Shown here piece after piece: positions 27,518-36,873 of a stretch of 64,000 nt of DNA. Position numbers and translations under genes: made by a program. Position 1 is the first letter of the stretch. Every line of letters begins with the position of its first letter. Source of the stretch: Salinispora tropica CNB-440. GTDB lineage: Bacteria; Actinomycetota; Actinomycetes; Mycobacteriales; Micromonosporaceae. The stretch lies in the NCBI RefSeq assembly GCF_000016425.1, contig NC_009380.1:1086144-1150143 (forward strand). Direction: 5' to 3'. Under the pieces are notes generated by a model. It saw nothing but the letters and a program-made list of their open reading frames with translations, was not told the origin of the DNA and did no database searches.

Positions 27518-30201
27518 GCGTACTCATCGATCTGGTCGAGGGTGCCGGGGCGCACGTAGGGGACGATGAGGGCGTGGCGGTTGTCGTGCCGATCGATCAG
27601 CAGCGCGCGGTTGGGGCGGGACTGCCACTCCGACGCGTAGTCGCCGACCAGGGAGCCGACCTCGTTGCTGGGCAGGTTGAGGGCGACGAGGCAGGCGACC
27701 TCGTTGCCGCCGGTGGGCCCGAGGTCGCTGCTGAACCGGCTCACCGAGCGCCACCAGCCGAGCAGGTGGACGCCGTGGGTGGGCCCGTTGGCCAGCACGT
27801 CCCGCAACTCGTCGTGTCCCGAGCGGTAGGTGGTGGGGTCGCTGGCGGCCAGCAGGCTGCTGGCGACATCCGCACCGAAGATCACCAGGTGGGTTGTCGG
27901 CCCGCCGTCGGAAGCGGTCGGCTGGGCGAGCTCCGCCAGCCGCGCCCGGAGCTGGGCGGCGCTGATCGTCTCGTACGGGTGCCCGGCGGCGGCGATCGCC
28001 TCGACGGTGGCGTCGGAGGCCTCGTCGGCGGCGGCGACCAGCGGCGCGATGAGGAACCGGGCCGTGCCGGGCGCGTACTGTCGGGCCAAACTGGCCGTGG
28101 CGGCGTAGAGCACGTCGGCCCCGACCGGGGAGGTGCCCAGGACCGCCAGATGGCTGCCCGGGGTCGCGTCGAGGGTGAAACCCGCGGTGGGCAGGCCGAC
28201 GGCCACGGTCCGGCCGACCAGGGCTCGCCGCCGCCGTACGTCGGGCGTCAGGGCGACGAAGGTGGGATCCTGGTCGGGATGTTGCTCGGCGTAGCCGGCG
28301 AAGACCATCGGCGGGGCACCGCCCGGTCGGCGGGCACTCCACAGCAGGTGCCGCTGGGTGGCCACCGACCCCGCGTCGGCGTTGGGGAAGCGGATGACCC
28401 GGTTCGCCCCCGGGATCCCGGCCGCCGAGTTGATGACCGCCCCGCCGATGGGCAGGTTGTCCGCACCGTCGTTGAGCTGGTCGAGGACACCGCCGCCACC
28501 GGCGAGGGCGACCCGCAGCGGAAACTGACCGAAAATGGAGTCGGTCTTGGTGAAGAGCGCCTCCACCCCGGAGATCGTCTGCGACGCCAGGATCAGGTGG
28601 ACGCCGTACGAGCGGCCCTTGCGCGCCAGCTCCTCAAGGAGCGCCACCGCCTGCTGGGCCACCACGTCGTTGCCCTCGAACAGCACGTGGAACTCGTCGA
28701 TCACGGCCAGCAGCCGGGGCATCGCCACGTCCGGCCGCCCGGTACGCAGATCGGCCAGCTTGGTCACACCGGCTCGCTTCAGCTCGGTCGCCCGGCGGGT
28801 CATCTCCCGCGACAGCGTCCGCAACACCGCCAACCCGTACTCCCGGTCGGACTCGATGCCGACCGTGTGGGCGTGCGGAATCCATGACGGGTCCACCACC
28901 GTCGGGGTGAACTCCGCGAACGAGACGCCCTCCTTGAAGTCCAGCAGGTAGAGCGACAGCTCGTCCGGTGAGTAGCGCGAGGCCAGCCCGTAGAGCACGT
29001 CGAGGAGGAACACCGTTTTACCCGACCCGGTGCGCCCCCCCACCAACCAGTGCGGCGTCGCATCATCCAGCGCCAGCACGCACTCGGTACGCCCCTCCCG
29101 GCCCACCACCGTCCGCAGTCCGTCGATCGACGACTGCTGCCAGATCTCGTTTGGCATCAGCATTGTGAAGTCCGTCGCCGTCTGCACCCGAGCCGACTTC
29201 GCCAACCGGCGGCAGACCGCCTCCACCAGCGTGTCCGGCGGGCCGGCGTCCAGCCGTACCGGCACTGCCAAACCTGAGTCGTCCGAGCTGAACCGGTGTT
29301 GCCCCGGTGGGTCGGAGACCGTGAACACCCCGCCGTTCGACGCTGTCAGCGCGGTGGTGCCCTCCAGGCGCGGTGCCGCGTTCAATCCGCCCGGGTGCTG
29401 CGGCGGCGGGTAGCCGGCGAGCAGCAGGAACACCCCGGCCGCCGGGCCCGCGTGCGCGATCGCCGACAGTCGGGACCACTCCCGGCGCCCGGCGCCCTCG
29501 GGCATCGCCGCCACGCACACCAGCAGCACCGAAGGGTCCGACTCGCCACCCTGGGCGCGCTCGATCCGCTCCTCCGCCTCGGCCAGCACCTGCTGAAACC
29601 CCGGCAGGTCGATCGTCGGGCGCGGCCACGCCTCCGCCTCCACCATCTCGCGGAACGGGCCGAAGACCGTCCCGAGGGTCGCCCCGTCCACCGCCGCGAC
29701 CTGAAGCACACCCTCCGGCAACGCCGCCAACACCCGCAGCAGTACGCCCCGCAGCCACCGCGCCACCGCCGGATCGCGGGCGTCACTGTCGATGGCCAGG
29801 TGACCGGCACCCACGAACGGCGCCACGACGCTGAACCCGCTGCCCGCCACCGGCGTCGTGTCGCCCAGGCGAATCGGCATCGGACGCCCAAGCGCCGCGT
29901 CAACGCCGGTGGGAAGATCCGCAGCCGGCCCGTCCAGCCGGCAACCGAGCCAACCGGGCGTCAGCCCCTCGGCGAGCCGCTGCATCCGGGCGGCGAAACG
30001 TTGTGCTTCCTCCCGGGACTGCGCCGAGACACCATCTCCCGCGCTGCGGTCGCGCAATCTCGCCCGGGCAGCCTCAACGTGGGAGACGGCCTCCCGGTGC
30101 GCCGCCACCGCCCGACCGAACGCTGACGCCACCGACTCCAACGCACGTCCCCCAGCCCACCGAACACGGCTACTCGCGCAGACCCTACCCAAAGTGGCCA
30201 C
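27514..30201 (-). CDS. FtsK/SpoIIIE (EccC-like) ATPase
   Basis: A protein of up to 895 residues. A helical N-terminal part (1-90) is followed by an FHA-like or regulatory region. An FtsK/SpoIIIE motor comes next, with Walker A VGGRTGSGKTVFLLDVLYGL (about 383-402) and Walker B LLAVIDEFHVLFEGN. A second, degenerate ATPase-like domain (about 640-895) lacks a clear P-loop. No membrane helix is evident, unlike FtsK itself. Paired intact and degenerate motors are seen in EccC of type VII secretion and in related orphan ATPases. The N-terminus lies 62 bp from the CRISPR array and the start is uncertain. Confidence 0.82.
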   Translation of the reverse strand: MATLGRVCASSRVRWAGGRALESVASAFGRAVAAHREAVSHVEAARARLRDRSAGDGVSAQSREEAQRFAARMQRLAEGLTPGWLGCRLDGPAADLPTGVDAALGRPMPIRLGDTTPVAGSGFSVVAPFVGAGHLAIDSDARDPAVARWLRGVLLRVLAALPEGVLQVAAVDGATLGTVFGPFREMVEAEAWPRPTIDLPGFQQVLAEAEERIERAQGGESDPSVLLVCVAAMPEGAGRREWSRLSAIAHAGPAAGVFLLLAGYPPPQHPGGLNAAPRLEGTTALTASNGGVFTVSDPPGQHRFSSDDSGLAVPVRLDAGPPDTLVEAVCRRLAKSARVQTATDFTMLMPNEIWQQSSIDGLRTVVGREGRTECVLALDDATPHWLVGGRTGSGKTVFLLDVLYGLASRYSPDELSLYLLDFKEGVSFAEFTPTVVDPSWIPHAHTVGIESDREYGLAVLRTLSREMTRRATELKRAGVTKLADLRTGRPDVAMPRLLAVIDEFHVLFEGNDVVAQQAVALLEELARKGRSYGVHLILASQTISGVEALFTKTDSIFGQFPLRVALAGGGGVLDQLNDGADNLPIGGAVINSAAGIPGANRVIRFPNADAGSVATQRHLLWSARRPGGAPPMVFAGYAEQHPDQDPTFVALTPDVRRRRALVGRTVAVGLPTAGFTLDATPGSHLAVLGTSPVGADVLYAATASLARQYAPGTARFLIAPLVAAADEASDATVEAIAAAGHPYETISAAQLRARLAELAQPTASDGGPTTHLVIFGADVASSLLAASDPTTYRSGHDELRDVLANGPTHGVHLLGWWRSVSRFSSDLGPTGGNEVACLVALNLPSNEVGSLVGDYASEWQSRPNRALLIDRHDNRHALIVPYVRPGTLDQIDEYA

Positions 30202-30262
30202 TCGGAGTCAGCCCCCACGTCGCTCTCGGCGAACGGCCTCCATCCCCCGGCGCGCGGCTTCG

Positions 30263-31887
30263 ACTGCGATCCCTCCAGGGGTGATGAGCGACGTGGGCGT
30301 GGGAGTCCCCGCTGCTCACCTTCCGGTTGTTGCGATCCCTCCAGGGGTGATGAGCGACCGAGCCCCGGTTGAGCGCGGTGTACCGGCTGTCGGGTTGCGA
30401 TCCCTCCAGGGGTGATGAGCGACTGAAAGCATCGCTGAGAAGCTAGAATCAGGTGAAACGTTGCGATCCCTCCAGGGGTGATGAGCGACACCGGCGGGGG
30501 GCTCACTTACTGCTGCGCGCCTCGTGTTGCGATCCCTCCAGGGGTGATGAGCGACCCGTCCGAGAACGCCACGGTGACCGAACAGGATGCGTTGCGATCC
30601 CTCCAGGGGTGATGAGCGACGAGGTGACAGCGTGACGTGCAGGCGGGGAGTACCGTGTTGCGATCCCTCCAGGGGTGATGAGCGACCCAGGAGCTGCGCG
30701 GCGAGCTGGGCGAGGTTCGGGCCGCGTTGCGATCCCTCCAGGGGTGATGAGCGACGTGGTCACCTCGGGCACCTCGCACGCCGCCCTGTACGTGTTGCGA
30801 TCCCTCCAGGGGTGATGAGCGACCGGTGCAGGTCAACGGCAGGGTGCCCATGCCGACGGGTTGCGATCCCTCCAGGGGTGATGAGCGACTTTGCTGCACC
30901 AGTTGGAGACCGGCCGCACTCGGCGTTGCGATCCCTCCAGGGGTGATGAGCGACTCGAGGCAGATGCCGACCACGTCATCGAGACTGGTTGCGATCCCTC
31001 CAGGGGTGATGAGCGACCTGTGCCCTTGCCCTTTGCGCTCTTCCCGGTCCCACCGCGTTGCGATCCCTCCAGGGGTGATGAGCGACCTGTGCCCGACGCC
31101 CGACCGTCCGGCGGGTACTGCCGTTGCGATCCCTCCAGGGGTGATGAGCGACCTGTGCCCTTGCCCTTTGCGCTCTTCCCGGTCCCACCGCGTTGCGATC
31201 CCTCCAGGGGTGATGAGCGACCCGGTTCTCCCGCGGACTGGGCAACCTCCGCTCCTATGTTGCGATCCCTCCAGGGGTGATGAGCGACGGCCACCCCACA
31301 CCCCCGGCCGGCGGATCTGGGAGACGTTGCGATCCCTCCAGGGGTGATGAGCGACCGTGGAGCTACCGGTGGTGCTGCATGCCGCCGGGGTGTTGCGATC
31401 CCTCCAGGGGTGATGAGCGACGCCAAATCCGTCGATGGCGTTGGTGGCTTCGATAAACTGTTGCGATCCCTCCAGGGGTGATGAGCGACCGCATGATCCG
31501 GCTTTTCCGCCGCCGACTCCGCGTTGCGATCCCTCCAGGGGTGATGAGCGACTTGCGTCTGGCGCGTCGACTGCGTGATCCAGCAGTCAGGTTGCGATCC
31601 CTCCAGGGGTGATGAGCGACTGCTTGGGTGCGGCCGGACCTGGGCACCGGGGACGGTGTTGCGATCCCTCCAGGGGTGATGAGCGACCCCGCGCGTCGGA
31701 GGACACCGGCTCCTGCGAACGTTGCGATCCCTCCAGGGGTGATGAGCGACCGCTTGCACGGCGTCGATGGCGGTGCCGGCGAGGTTGGTGTTGCGATCCC
31801 TCCAGGGGTGATGAGCGACCCGGAGATCGTCGGCCATCGGTTACTCCAGGTTCAGTTGTTGCGATCCCTCCAGGGGTGATGAGCGAC
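30263..31887 (-). CRISPR. CRISPR array 1: 25 repeats of 30 bp, 24 spacers
   Basis: The repeat on the plus strand is GTTGCGATCCCTCCAGGGGT followed by GATGAGCGAC; spacers are 33-39 bp. Repeats from 30329 on look identical. The first (30263-30292) differs at its 5' end, which marks it as the old, trailer end. The leader therefore lies at 31888 and up, next to cas2, and the array is transcribed on the minus strand with a repeat that ends ATCGCAAC. Two spacers, 31018-31056 and 31153-31191, are identical. Targets cannot be determined without a search. Confidence 0.98.
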
Positions 31888-31986
31888 CCGAACCTTAAGT
31901 CGCAGGTCACGGCCGTCTTTCCGGGCTCGGTCCTGTCGGATTTTGCAGCGGTCCGGCGGTTGTGCATCTGTGCAGGTCAGAGTACC
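31888..31986 (-). promoter_or_regulatory. CRISPR leader of array 1
   Basis: This stretch of about 100 bp separates the last repeat from cas2 and overlaps the last codons of cas2. The same sequence, about four-fifths identical and inverted, stands before array 2 (54053-54151), including a shared GACCTGCGACTTAAGGTTC directly next to the repeat. Conservation between two arrays shows it is the leader, holding the crRNA promoter and the adaptation signal. Confidence 0.88.
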
Positions 31987-32240
31987 GAATCTGGGTGGCC
32001 TAGTTCAGCGCCGAGGGTCTCGACCTCGACGAGGTGTGGCGAGCCGATCCGGTAGATCCGGACGCTGTCGTAGGCCAGGTCCAGTTGCTGGCGGAGGCTG
32101 GTGATGAGGCTGCGATGCTGCGCGGTGGAGAGTTCACCCTCGAAGACGCTGCGCTGGACCCAGTGCAGGTATTGCCGACAGGTGCGGAGCGCGGCGGGGT
32201 TACGTTCGACGGCCGTGTCGTATACCAGGACGACGAACAT
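31977..32240 (-). CDS. cas2: Cas2, CRISPR adaptation protein
   Basis: An 87-residue Cas2 with the ferredoxin-like start MFVVLVYDTAVERNPAALRT, the central HWVQRSVFEGELSTAQ and RIYRIGSPH near the end. Two copies of Cas2 bridge two Cas1 dimers and set the length of new spacers. It starts 4 bp after the cas1 stop and its end runs into the leader of array 1. A relic of its last codons also precedes array 2. Confidence 0.95.
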   Translation of the reverse strand: MFVVLVYDTAVERNPAALRTCRQYLHWVQRSVFEGELSTAQHRSLITSLRQQLDLAYDSVRIYRIGSPHLVEVETLGAELGHPDSVL

Positions 32241-32244
32241 CGCG

Positions 32245-33225
32245 CTACCACCAGGGCCGGAAGGGCTTGTAGGTCGTGCCTTCGAGGCATAGTCGTACGA
32301 GCTTGAGGGCCTCCAGGTGGATCAACTCCTCGTAGGACACCTTTCGCCGGAGTTGCCGATGCTGGACGGTGGTGGCCAGTTCTTCGCGGACCATGACAGC
32401 AATCTTTTTCCGTCCGGCCTGGCTGAGGGACGCGCTACGGACGTCGCTGACGAAGTCTGCAGCGGTCAGGGTTCGCTGCGCGGCTGCTCGGCGGAGCAGT
32501 CGTTCGGCGAGCAGCGGCTTGAACGGTTCGGCGAGGTCAAGGGCGAGGGTGTTTCGGCGCCGGTCGGTGTCGGCGTGCAGGAAGCCGATCGCCGGGTGCA
32601 GCGGCGTACAGCGAATCGCGGTGAGAACCCGAGCGTAGGTGATGGCATTGAGGTAGCTGATGAACGCGTTGCCGGCATTACTGGGTGGGCGACGGGTGCG
32701 TCCGTCAAGCCGGAGCCAGGGCGGTAGCAGGGTATCGAGCACTCCCCACGCGGTTCGCCGGAAGTTACCTTCGACTCCCATCAGGTCTCCGGATGAGGTG
32801 CTGGCACCGATTTGGGCGGGAAGTCGTTCGAGTGGCCCATCGAGCAGGTCCGTGCCCAGGGCCCAGGCTACGTTGACCGCGGTCGCCCGGACGAGGGCCT
32901 GCGCGACAGCGAGTCGGGCCTGAGGGTTGCCTGTCAGGGCCACCTGGGCGCGGACGACGTGTGCGGAGGACATGTCGTCGGCTGGAGTCAGCGCGCCAGC
33001 ATAGTTGCCGTAGTGGTCAAGTAGGTGCACGGTGACTCCGTGCCGGCTGAGTAGCGATACCGCGGCGGTGTTGATGTCGGCGTTGTCGAAGAGCACAAGG
33101 TCGCGAATGTCGGTGATCGGAATGCGAACAGGTTGTCCATCGGCGCGTTCGATCCGGATGCTGTTGTCTTCGCGTCGGATTCGGCACGGTTCGGTCAGCC
33201 AATAGCTGCGCCCGCTGGCACTCAC
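32245..33225 (-). CDS. cas1: Cas1 integrase (type I-B)
   Basis: A 326-residue Cas1, the integrase that inserts new spacers. The metal-binding active site is visible: Glu152 in MGVEGNFRRTAWGVL, His217 in GFLHAD, and Asp230/Glu233 in ALDLAEPFKPLL. I place the start at GTG 33225, which overlaps the cas4 stop (GTGA) and gives VSASGRSYWLTEPCRIRRED; a start at 33267 inside cas4 adds no conserved residues. It lies between cas4 and cas2, the usual I-B adaptation module. Confidence 0.95.
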   Translation of the reverse strand: MSASGRSYWLTEPCRIRREDNSIRIERADGQPVRIPITDIRDLVLFDNADINTAAVSLLSRHGVTVHLLDHYGNYAGALTPADDMSSAHVVRAQVALTGNPQARLAVAQALVRATAVNVAWALGTDLLDGPLERLPAQIGASTSSGDLMGVEGNFRRTAWGVLDTLLPPWLRLDGRTRRPPSNAGNAFISYLNAITYARVLTAIRCTPLHPAIGFLHADTDRRRNTLALDLAEPFKPLLAERLLRRAAAQRTLTAADFVSDVRSASLSQAGRKKIAVMVREELATTVQHRQLRRKVSYEELIHLEALKLVRLCLEGTTYKPFRPWW

Positions 33226-33740
33226 GAGTCTCCCCAACAGTAGTCGCGGTAGGAACATCCACGGCACTGCGCGCGGGGCAGCCGTGGCGCGGGGGCGTCG
33301 GTGGCGATGACCTGACGCGTTTTCACCTCGGTCTCCTCGGCGATGCGGCGCGCCCGAGCGTCCCAGTTGATCTTGACAGCTCGTCGGATCAGTGGATAGT
33401 GCACGACGCCGCCACGAATGGTCACCCCGCGTCGGGCGAGCAAAAGGCAGTAGTGCAGGACTTGAGCATTGTGTTGCGGCGAGGGCTCGCGAGAGGATTT
33501 CGTCTCGTGGACGATGGCCCCTCGGGTGACCCAGTCGATCCTTGCCGCTCCAAGATCGACACCGGCATGTCGGCGGTATGTCGTGTCGTCAACGCTCTCG
33601 CCGAAGGCCACGGCCTCGTTGCGGGCCTCCGGCCGGTAGCCGTGGCTGTAGAGCCACAGTTGTCGAGGGCAGTGCAGCAGGTACCTGACGTGAACTCCAC
33701 CGATCTCGTCGGTGTCGTCGGTGTCTCGGTCAGTGGTCAC
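33222..33740 (-). CDS. cas4: Cas4 nuclease
   Basis: A 172-residue Cas4. Four cysteines for an iron-sulphur cluster are present: Cys24 in LLHCPRQLWL, and Cys159, Cys162 and Cys168 in QCRGCSYRDYC. The RecB-type nuclease motif HETKSS (about 78-83) is intact. Cas4 trims prespacers and selects PAM-proximal ends together with Cas1-Cas2. The start GTG 33740 overlaps the cas3 stop by 4 nt, and its stop overlaps cas1, so translation is coupled across the adaptation genes. Confidence 0.95.
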   Translation of the reverse strand: MTTDRDTDDTDEIGGVHVRYLLHCPRQLWLYSHGYRPEARNEAVAFGESVDDTTYRRHAGVDLGAARIDWVTRGAIVHETKSSREPSPQHNAQVLHYCLLLARRGVTIRGGVVHYPLIRRAVKINWDARARRIAEETEVKTRQVIATDAPAPRLPRAQCRGCSYRDYCWGDS

Positions 33741-36142
33741 AGGACGGTGTCCTCGGGTCGTTGCAAGGCGGTCCTCCGGCTGGTCCGGCCCAGATCGAGA
33801 CCCGTTTCCGAGCTGTACGGCGCGTCGACGACAGGGATCCGGTGGTTGCGGCCGACGGTGCCAATGGAGCCCAGCGCCCGCCACTGTTGGTAGCGGATCG
33901 GGATCAGTAGTCCGGCACCGAGCAGGGCATGTCCGTCGCGTCCGCCGGTCAACCGGGCGTACTCCGGTTCGTCGGTGGCTAGGAGGATCTCGACGGTGTC
34001 GAAGGACTCGCGTAGCCCATCGAGGAATTCCTCTCGGTCCGTGAAGGGCGTGGTGAAGGTCAGGAAGGTGTTGGCGAACGCGTCGCGGCTGCGGCGGGCC
34101 TCCTCGTCCCACTGCCGCCCCCAGTCGGTCTGGTATGCCAGGTTCAGCCAGTGGTCGATGGCCTGCTCGGACATCACCGGGCCGGGTGCGGCGGTCAATG
34201 CTGACCATGCGGCATCCAACGCTTCCGGTTGATAGGGGTGGGAGCTCTCACCGCGGTGCACCCGGTACGGCACCGGCCCTTGCGGGTGCCGGCCGAGCCG
34301 ATTGACACGGCCGGCGCGCTGCGCGACCGCTTCAATCGGGGCGAGTTCGCTCGCGCCGCGGTCAAAGTCAAGCCGCAGGGACACCTCCACCGCCTGGGTA
34401 GCCACCACCAAGCCGCCGCGCCGCGCTGGTTGGCCGGGTTGGCGTTCGCCGTGCCGGGCGAGGAGCCGTCGTTCGATGACGGCTCGGTCACGGGCGCGGA
34501 ACCGGGAGTGCAGCAGCAGCGCCGCAGTGTCCCGGCCTGCCTCGTCGGCCACCGCTCGGGCGGTCGGGGCCAGTTCGGTGTAGAGCGCTTGGGCAGTGTC
34601 GACGGTGTTGGCCACGAGTAGCACGCTGTAGCCGTCGGCGAGCCAGGACCGGACGACCTCCAGACTGGCTGGGGCGGTCAACGGTTGCTCATCAAGCACG
34701 AGCCGGTGTCGGTCGGGTGCCGTCCCGTCCGGCGCGCGATGCAGAGCCACCGGGCTCCGGAGCGTTTCACGGATGAGGGTGATCATGGGTGGTGCCAGGG
34801 TCGCGGATACCACCGCTACCCGAGTACCCAACTCTTCCCAGAGCCGCATGCACGCGCAGAGCCGGCCGAAGGTCTGCGGGTCGTAGGCGTGCAGTTCGTC
34901 CAGGACCATCAGGCTGTTGGCCTGCTCCAGCAGGACGCTGGCGTAACGGGGCCCGGCGATCGCTCCGACGAGGAGTTGATAGGCGCTTGCCACCCGAAAC
35001 CGCTGGGCGAACAGCCGCATCGCCCCGGCGCGGGAGCTTGCCTGGCGGGCATCGACAGCGGTGGGCCCGCAGTCGTCCCTGACCGCGTCGGCTAGGACCG
35101 ACAGCGCGGCCGTGCCATGCAACACTCCGATGTCGGCCTCGGCGTCTGCCCCGGCGGGCGGTAGGTCCTGGCGAAACCGGTTGACCGCCGCGTCGATCGA
35201 GGCGCGGTAAGGCAGGACCCACACCACCCGGGGCTGTCCGGACATGGTCGGCAGTTGACGCGCCGCCCATCCGAGGCCGGACTCGGTCTTGCCCGATCCG
35301 GTAGGTGCGATCAGGATCATGTGTCCGTCGGTCTCGGCGGCTTTCCGCTGGTGCGGGTAGGGCTGGTAGGCGAGCGCGGCAAGGTAGTTCGGTGGCAGCG
35401 GCAGGTGGGTTTGTAGGGCGACGTGGGCGGAGGCCGAGTGGTCGGCCAGCGTCACGGCTCCTTGCAGGAGGACGCCGACCAGGCCACGAGTGGCGTCAAC
35501 CGGGTCCTCCCACGCTGTGCATAGTTCGGTGAACTGCTCCCGGGCCCGCTGCCAAAGCCGGCGGTCCCCATCAACTGGCACTGGTACGCCGAGCTGATCG
35601 GCGTACCAGTGCACGACCGCGTGGTGCCGTCGTAGCGGCACCTGGCCGGTCGGCTGGCCCGGTGATGGGTCCGGGTCGTGGCCGAACTTGCGCTCCCAGG
35701 CGGCGGACTCCGGATACAGGTCGAGCAGTGCTCCGCTGCCGTCAACCGAGCGCAACCAACGATGGTGCAGACCGACTCCAACGGCGACCAGGGCCCGTTC
35801 GTCCGGCGACAACCCACCTCCGAACAGGTCGACGTAGGCCAACGAGAGCACCTCGTGACGCTCACCCCAGTGGTGTCCGGGCTGCTTGACCTGCCGCTGA
35901 AACCCTTCGGCGACCTTGCCCGCGTCGTGGAGTAGCGCCGCGAGCCCAACCAGGTTCCAGAAAGAGGGCCAGTCGGCTAGAACGCCGGCGGGTCCGATGC
36001 GGCCGGCAACTGTCTGAGCCGCGGCCCAGGTGGCGTAGCTGTGTTCGGTGAGTCGCTCCGCGTAGCCCAGCCGGCCCGTTCGGCCGGTGCGATCGACGGA
36101 CTTGGCCCACACTTCGTCGAGAGCCTGCCGTGCCGTGTTCAT
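33737..36142 (-). CDS. cas3: Cas3 helicase-nuclease (type I)
   Basis: An 801-residue Cas3 with both activities in one chain. The HD nuclease domain (1-240) includes His34 in LTEHSYATW, LLHDAGK (HD 72-73) and HHRW (126-129). The SF2 helicase follows, with Walker A APTGSGKTE (279-287), the DExH box VLDELHAY (413-420), motif III VVSATL and motif VI AQRAGRVNRLG. It degrades target DNA after recruitment by Cascade. The start ATG 36142 overlaps the cas5 stop (ATGA); a longer open frame to 36739 overlaps cas5 and is spurious. Confidence 0.96.
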   Translation of the reverse strand: MNTARQALDEVWAKSVDRTGRTGRLGYAERLTEHSYATWAAAQTVAGRIGPAGVLADWPSFWNLVGLAALLHDAGKVAEGFQRQVKQPGHHWGERHEVLSLAYVDLFGGGLSPDERALVAVGVGLHHRWLRSVDGSGALLDLYPESAAWERKFGHDPDPSPGQPTGQVPLRRHHAVVHWYADQLGVPVPVDGDRRLWQRAREQFTELCTAWEDPVDATRGLVGVLLQGAVTLADHSASAHVALQTHLPLPPNYLAALAYQPYPHQRKAAETDGHMILIAPTGSGKTESGLGWAARQLPTMSGQPRVVWVLPYRASIDAAVNRFRQDLPPAGADAEADIGVLHGTAALSVLADAVRDDCGPTAVDARQASSRAGAMRLFAQRFRVASAYQLLVGAIAGPRYASVLLEQANSLMVLDELHAYDPQTFGRLCACMRLWEELGTRVAVVSATLAPPMITLIRETLRSPVALHRAPDGTAPDRHRLVLDEQPLTAPASLEVVRSWLADGYSVLLVANTVDTAQALYTELAPTARAVADEAGRDTAALLLHSRFRARDRAVIERRLLARHGERQPGQPARRGGLVVATQAVEVSLRLDFDRGASELAPIEAVAQRAGRVNRLGRHPQGPVPYRVHRGESSHPYQPEALDAAWSALTAAPGPVMSEQAIDHWLNLAYQTDWGRQWDEEARRSRDAFANTFLTFTTPFTDREEFLDGLRESFDTVEILLATDEPEYARLTGGRDGHALLGAGLLIPIRYQQWRALGSIGTVGRNHRIPVVDAPYSSETGLDLGRTSRRTALQRPEDTVL

Positions 36143-36873
36143 CGTCCGTCTGCTGCCGGAGTGGGTCGCAGCCACACCGCCTGGTCCCCGTCGCGGAGCG
36201 CATGGCGTACGGGCAGCCGGGCAACCGGTGCGGCGGACCAAAGATAATCGCCGTAGTGGGTGGTCAGCCGGTCGGAATGGATCAGTTCGGCGAGCCGGAT
36301 GGTAACGGCGGTGGGCGCGGCGTGTCCGCCCCGCGGGGCCAGCGCGTGTCCCACGACGGCCTCGTCGGTCGACTGCAGTAGCACGGACGTGACTGATCGG
36401 ACGAACACCAGGTCCTGGGAACGCCCCATTCGCAGCGCCCAGACCGGGCGACGCAGGGCGGCGGCGATCCGTTGCCCGTCGGGCTCGGGGATCCAGAGCG
36501 TTACGCTCAGGTGGGCAAGGAACGGCCGGTCCTTGAGGGCCGTTCCTCGCTTGACCGCACGCACCCGGCCGCCGGATGCCGGGTTCGTACCGTCCGTAGC
36601 GATGGGGTGGTAGGTCTCCGCGTCCACGCCGGCACCAGCCGCGTGTGCGCTGTAGCCGAACGTCACCGGCTCTCGTGCGGCGCCTGTCGCGGCGGCCAGC
36701 AGACCGCGCAGCGAAGACGGTGGCGGCACCGGTAGGCACCGGGTCAGCCCAGGAAACATCGGGTCACGGAAGGATGCCACCGGTGCGAAGAGCTCCACCC
36801 GGACCGCCTCCAGCCCGACAGCCCCACCCGGCCGTACGTCCATCGCGCCGGCCGTCAACCTGTCGACTGTCAT
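36139..36873 (-). CDS. cas5: Cas5, Cascade subunit (type I-B)
   Basis: A 244-residue Cas5. The N-terminal signature VELFAPVASFRDPMFPGLTR and then PVPPPSSLRGLLAAATG (about 27-65) matches the Cas5 RRM fold, in which a Pro-rich PPP-S-LRG segment follows the first strand. The rest has the second RRM-like portion. Cas5 caps the 5' handle of the crRNA in Cascade. It overlaps cas7 by 4 nt at its start and cas3 by 4 nt at its end. Confidence 0.9.
   Translation of the reverse strand: MTVDRLTAGAMDVRPGGAVGLEAVRVELFAPVASFRDPMFPGLTRCLPVPPPSSLRGLLAAATGAAREPVTFGYSAHAAGAGVDAETYHPIATDGTNPASGGRVRAVKRGTALKDRPFLAHLSVTLWIPEPDGQRIAAALRRPVWALRMGRSQDLVFVRSVTSVLLQSTDEAVVGHALAPRGGHAAPTAVTIRLAELIHSDRLTTHYGDYLWSAAPVARLPVRHALRDGDQAVWLRPTPAADGR

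Noticed and set aside
30293..31857. Self-targeting spacers within this window
   Set aside because: I saw no spacer that matches another part of the window by eye; a proper search would be needed to say more.
30507..31967. Open frames with repeated AHHPWRDRN, SLITPGGIAT or RCDPSRGDER units
   Set aside because: They are translations of the CRISPR repeats in various frames, not repeat proteins.
36143..36739. A longer Cas3 with 199 extra N-terminal residues
   Set aside because: The extension is antisense-like, Arg-rich, and overlaps cas5 entirely; ATG 36142 overlaps the cas5 stop as expected.
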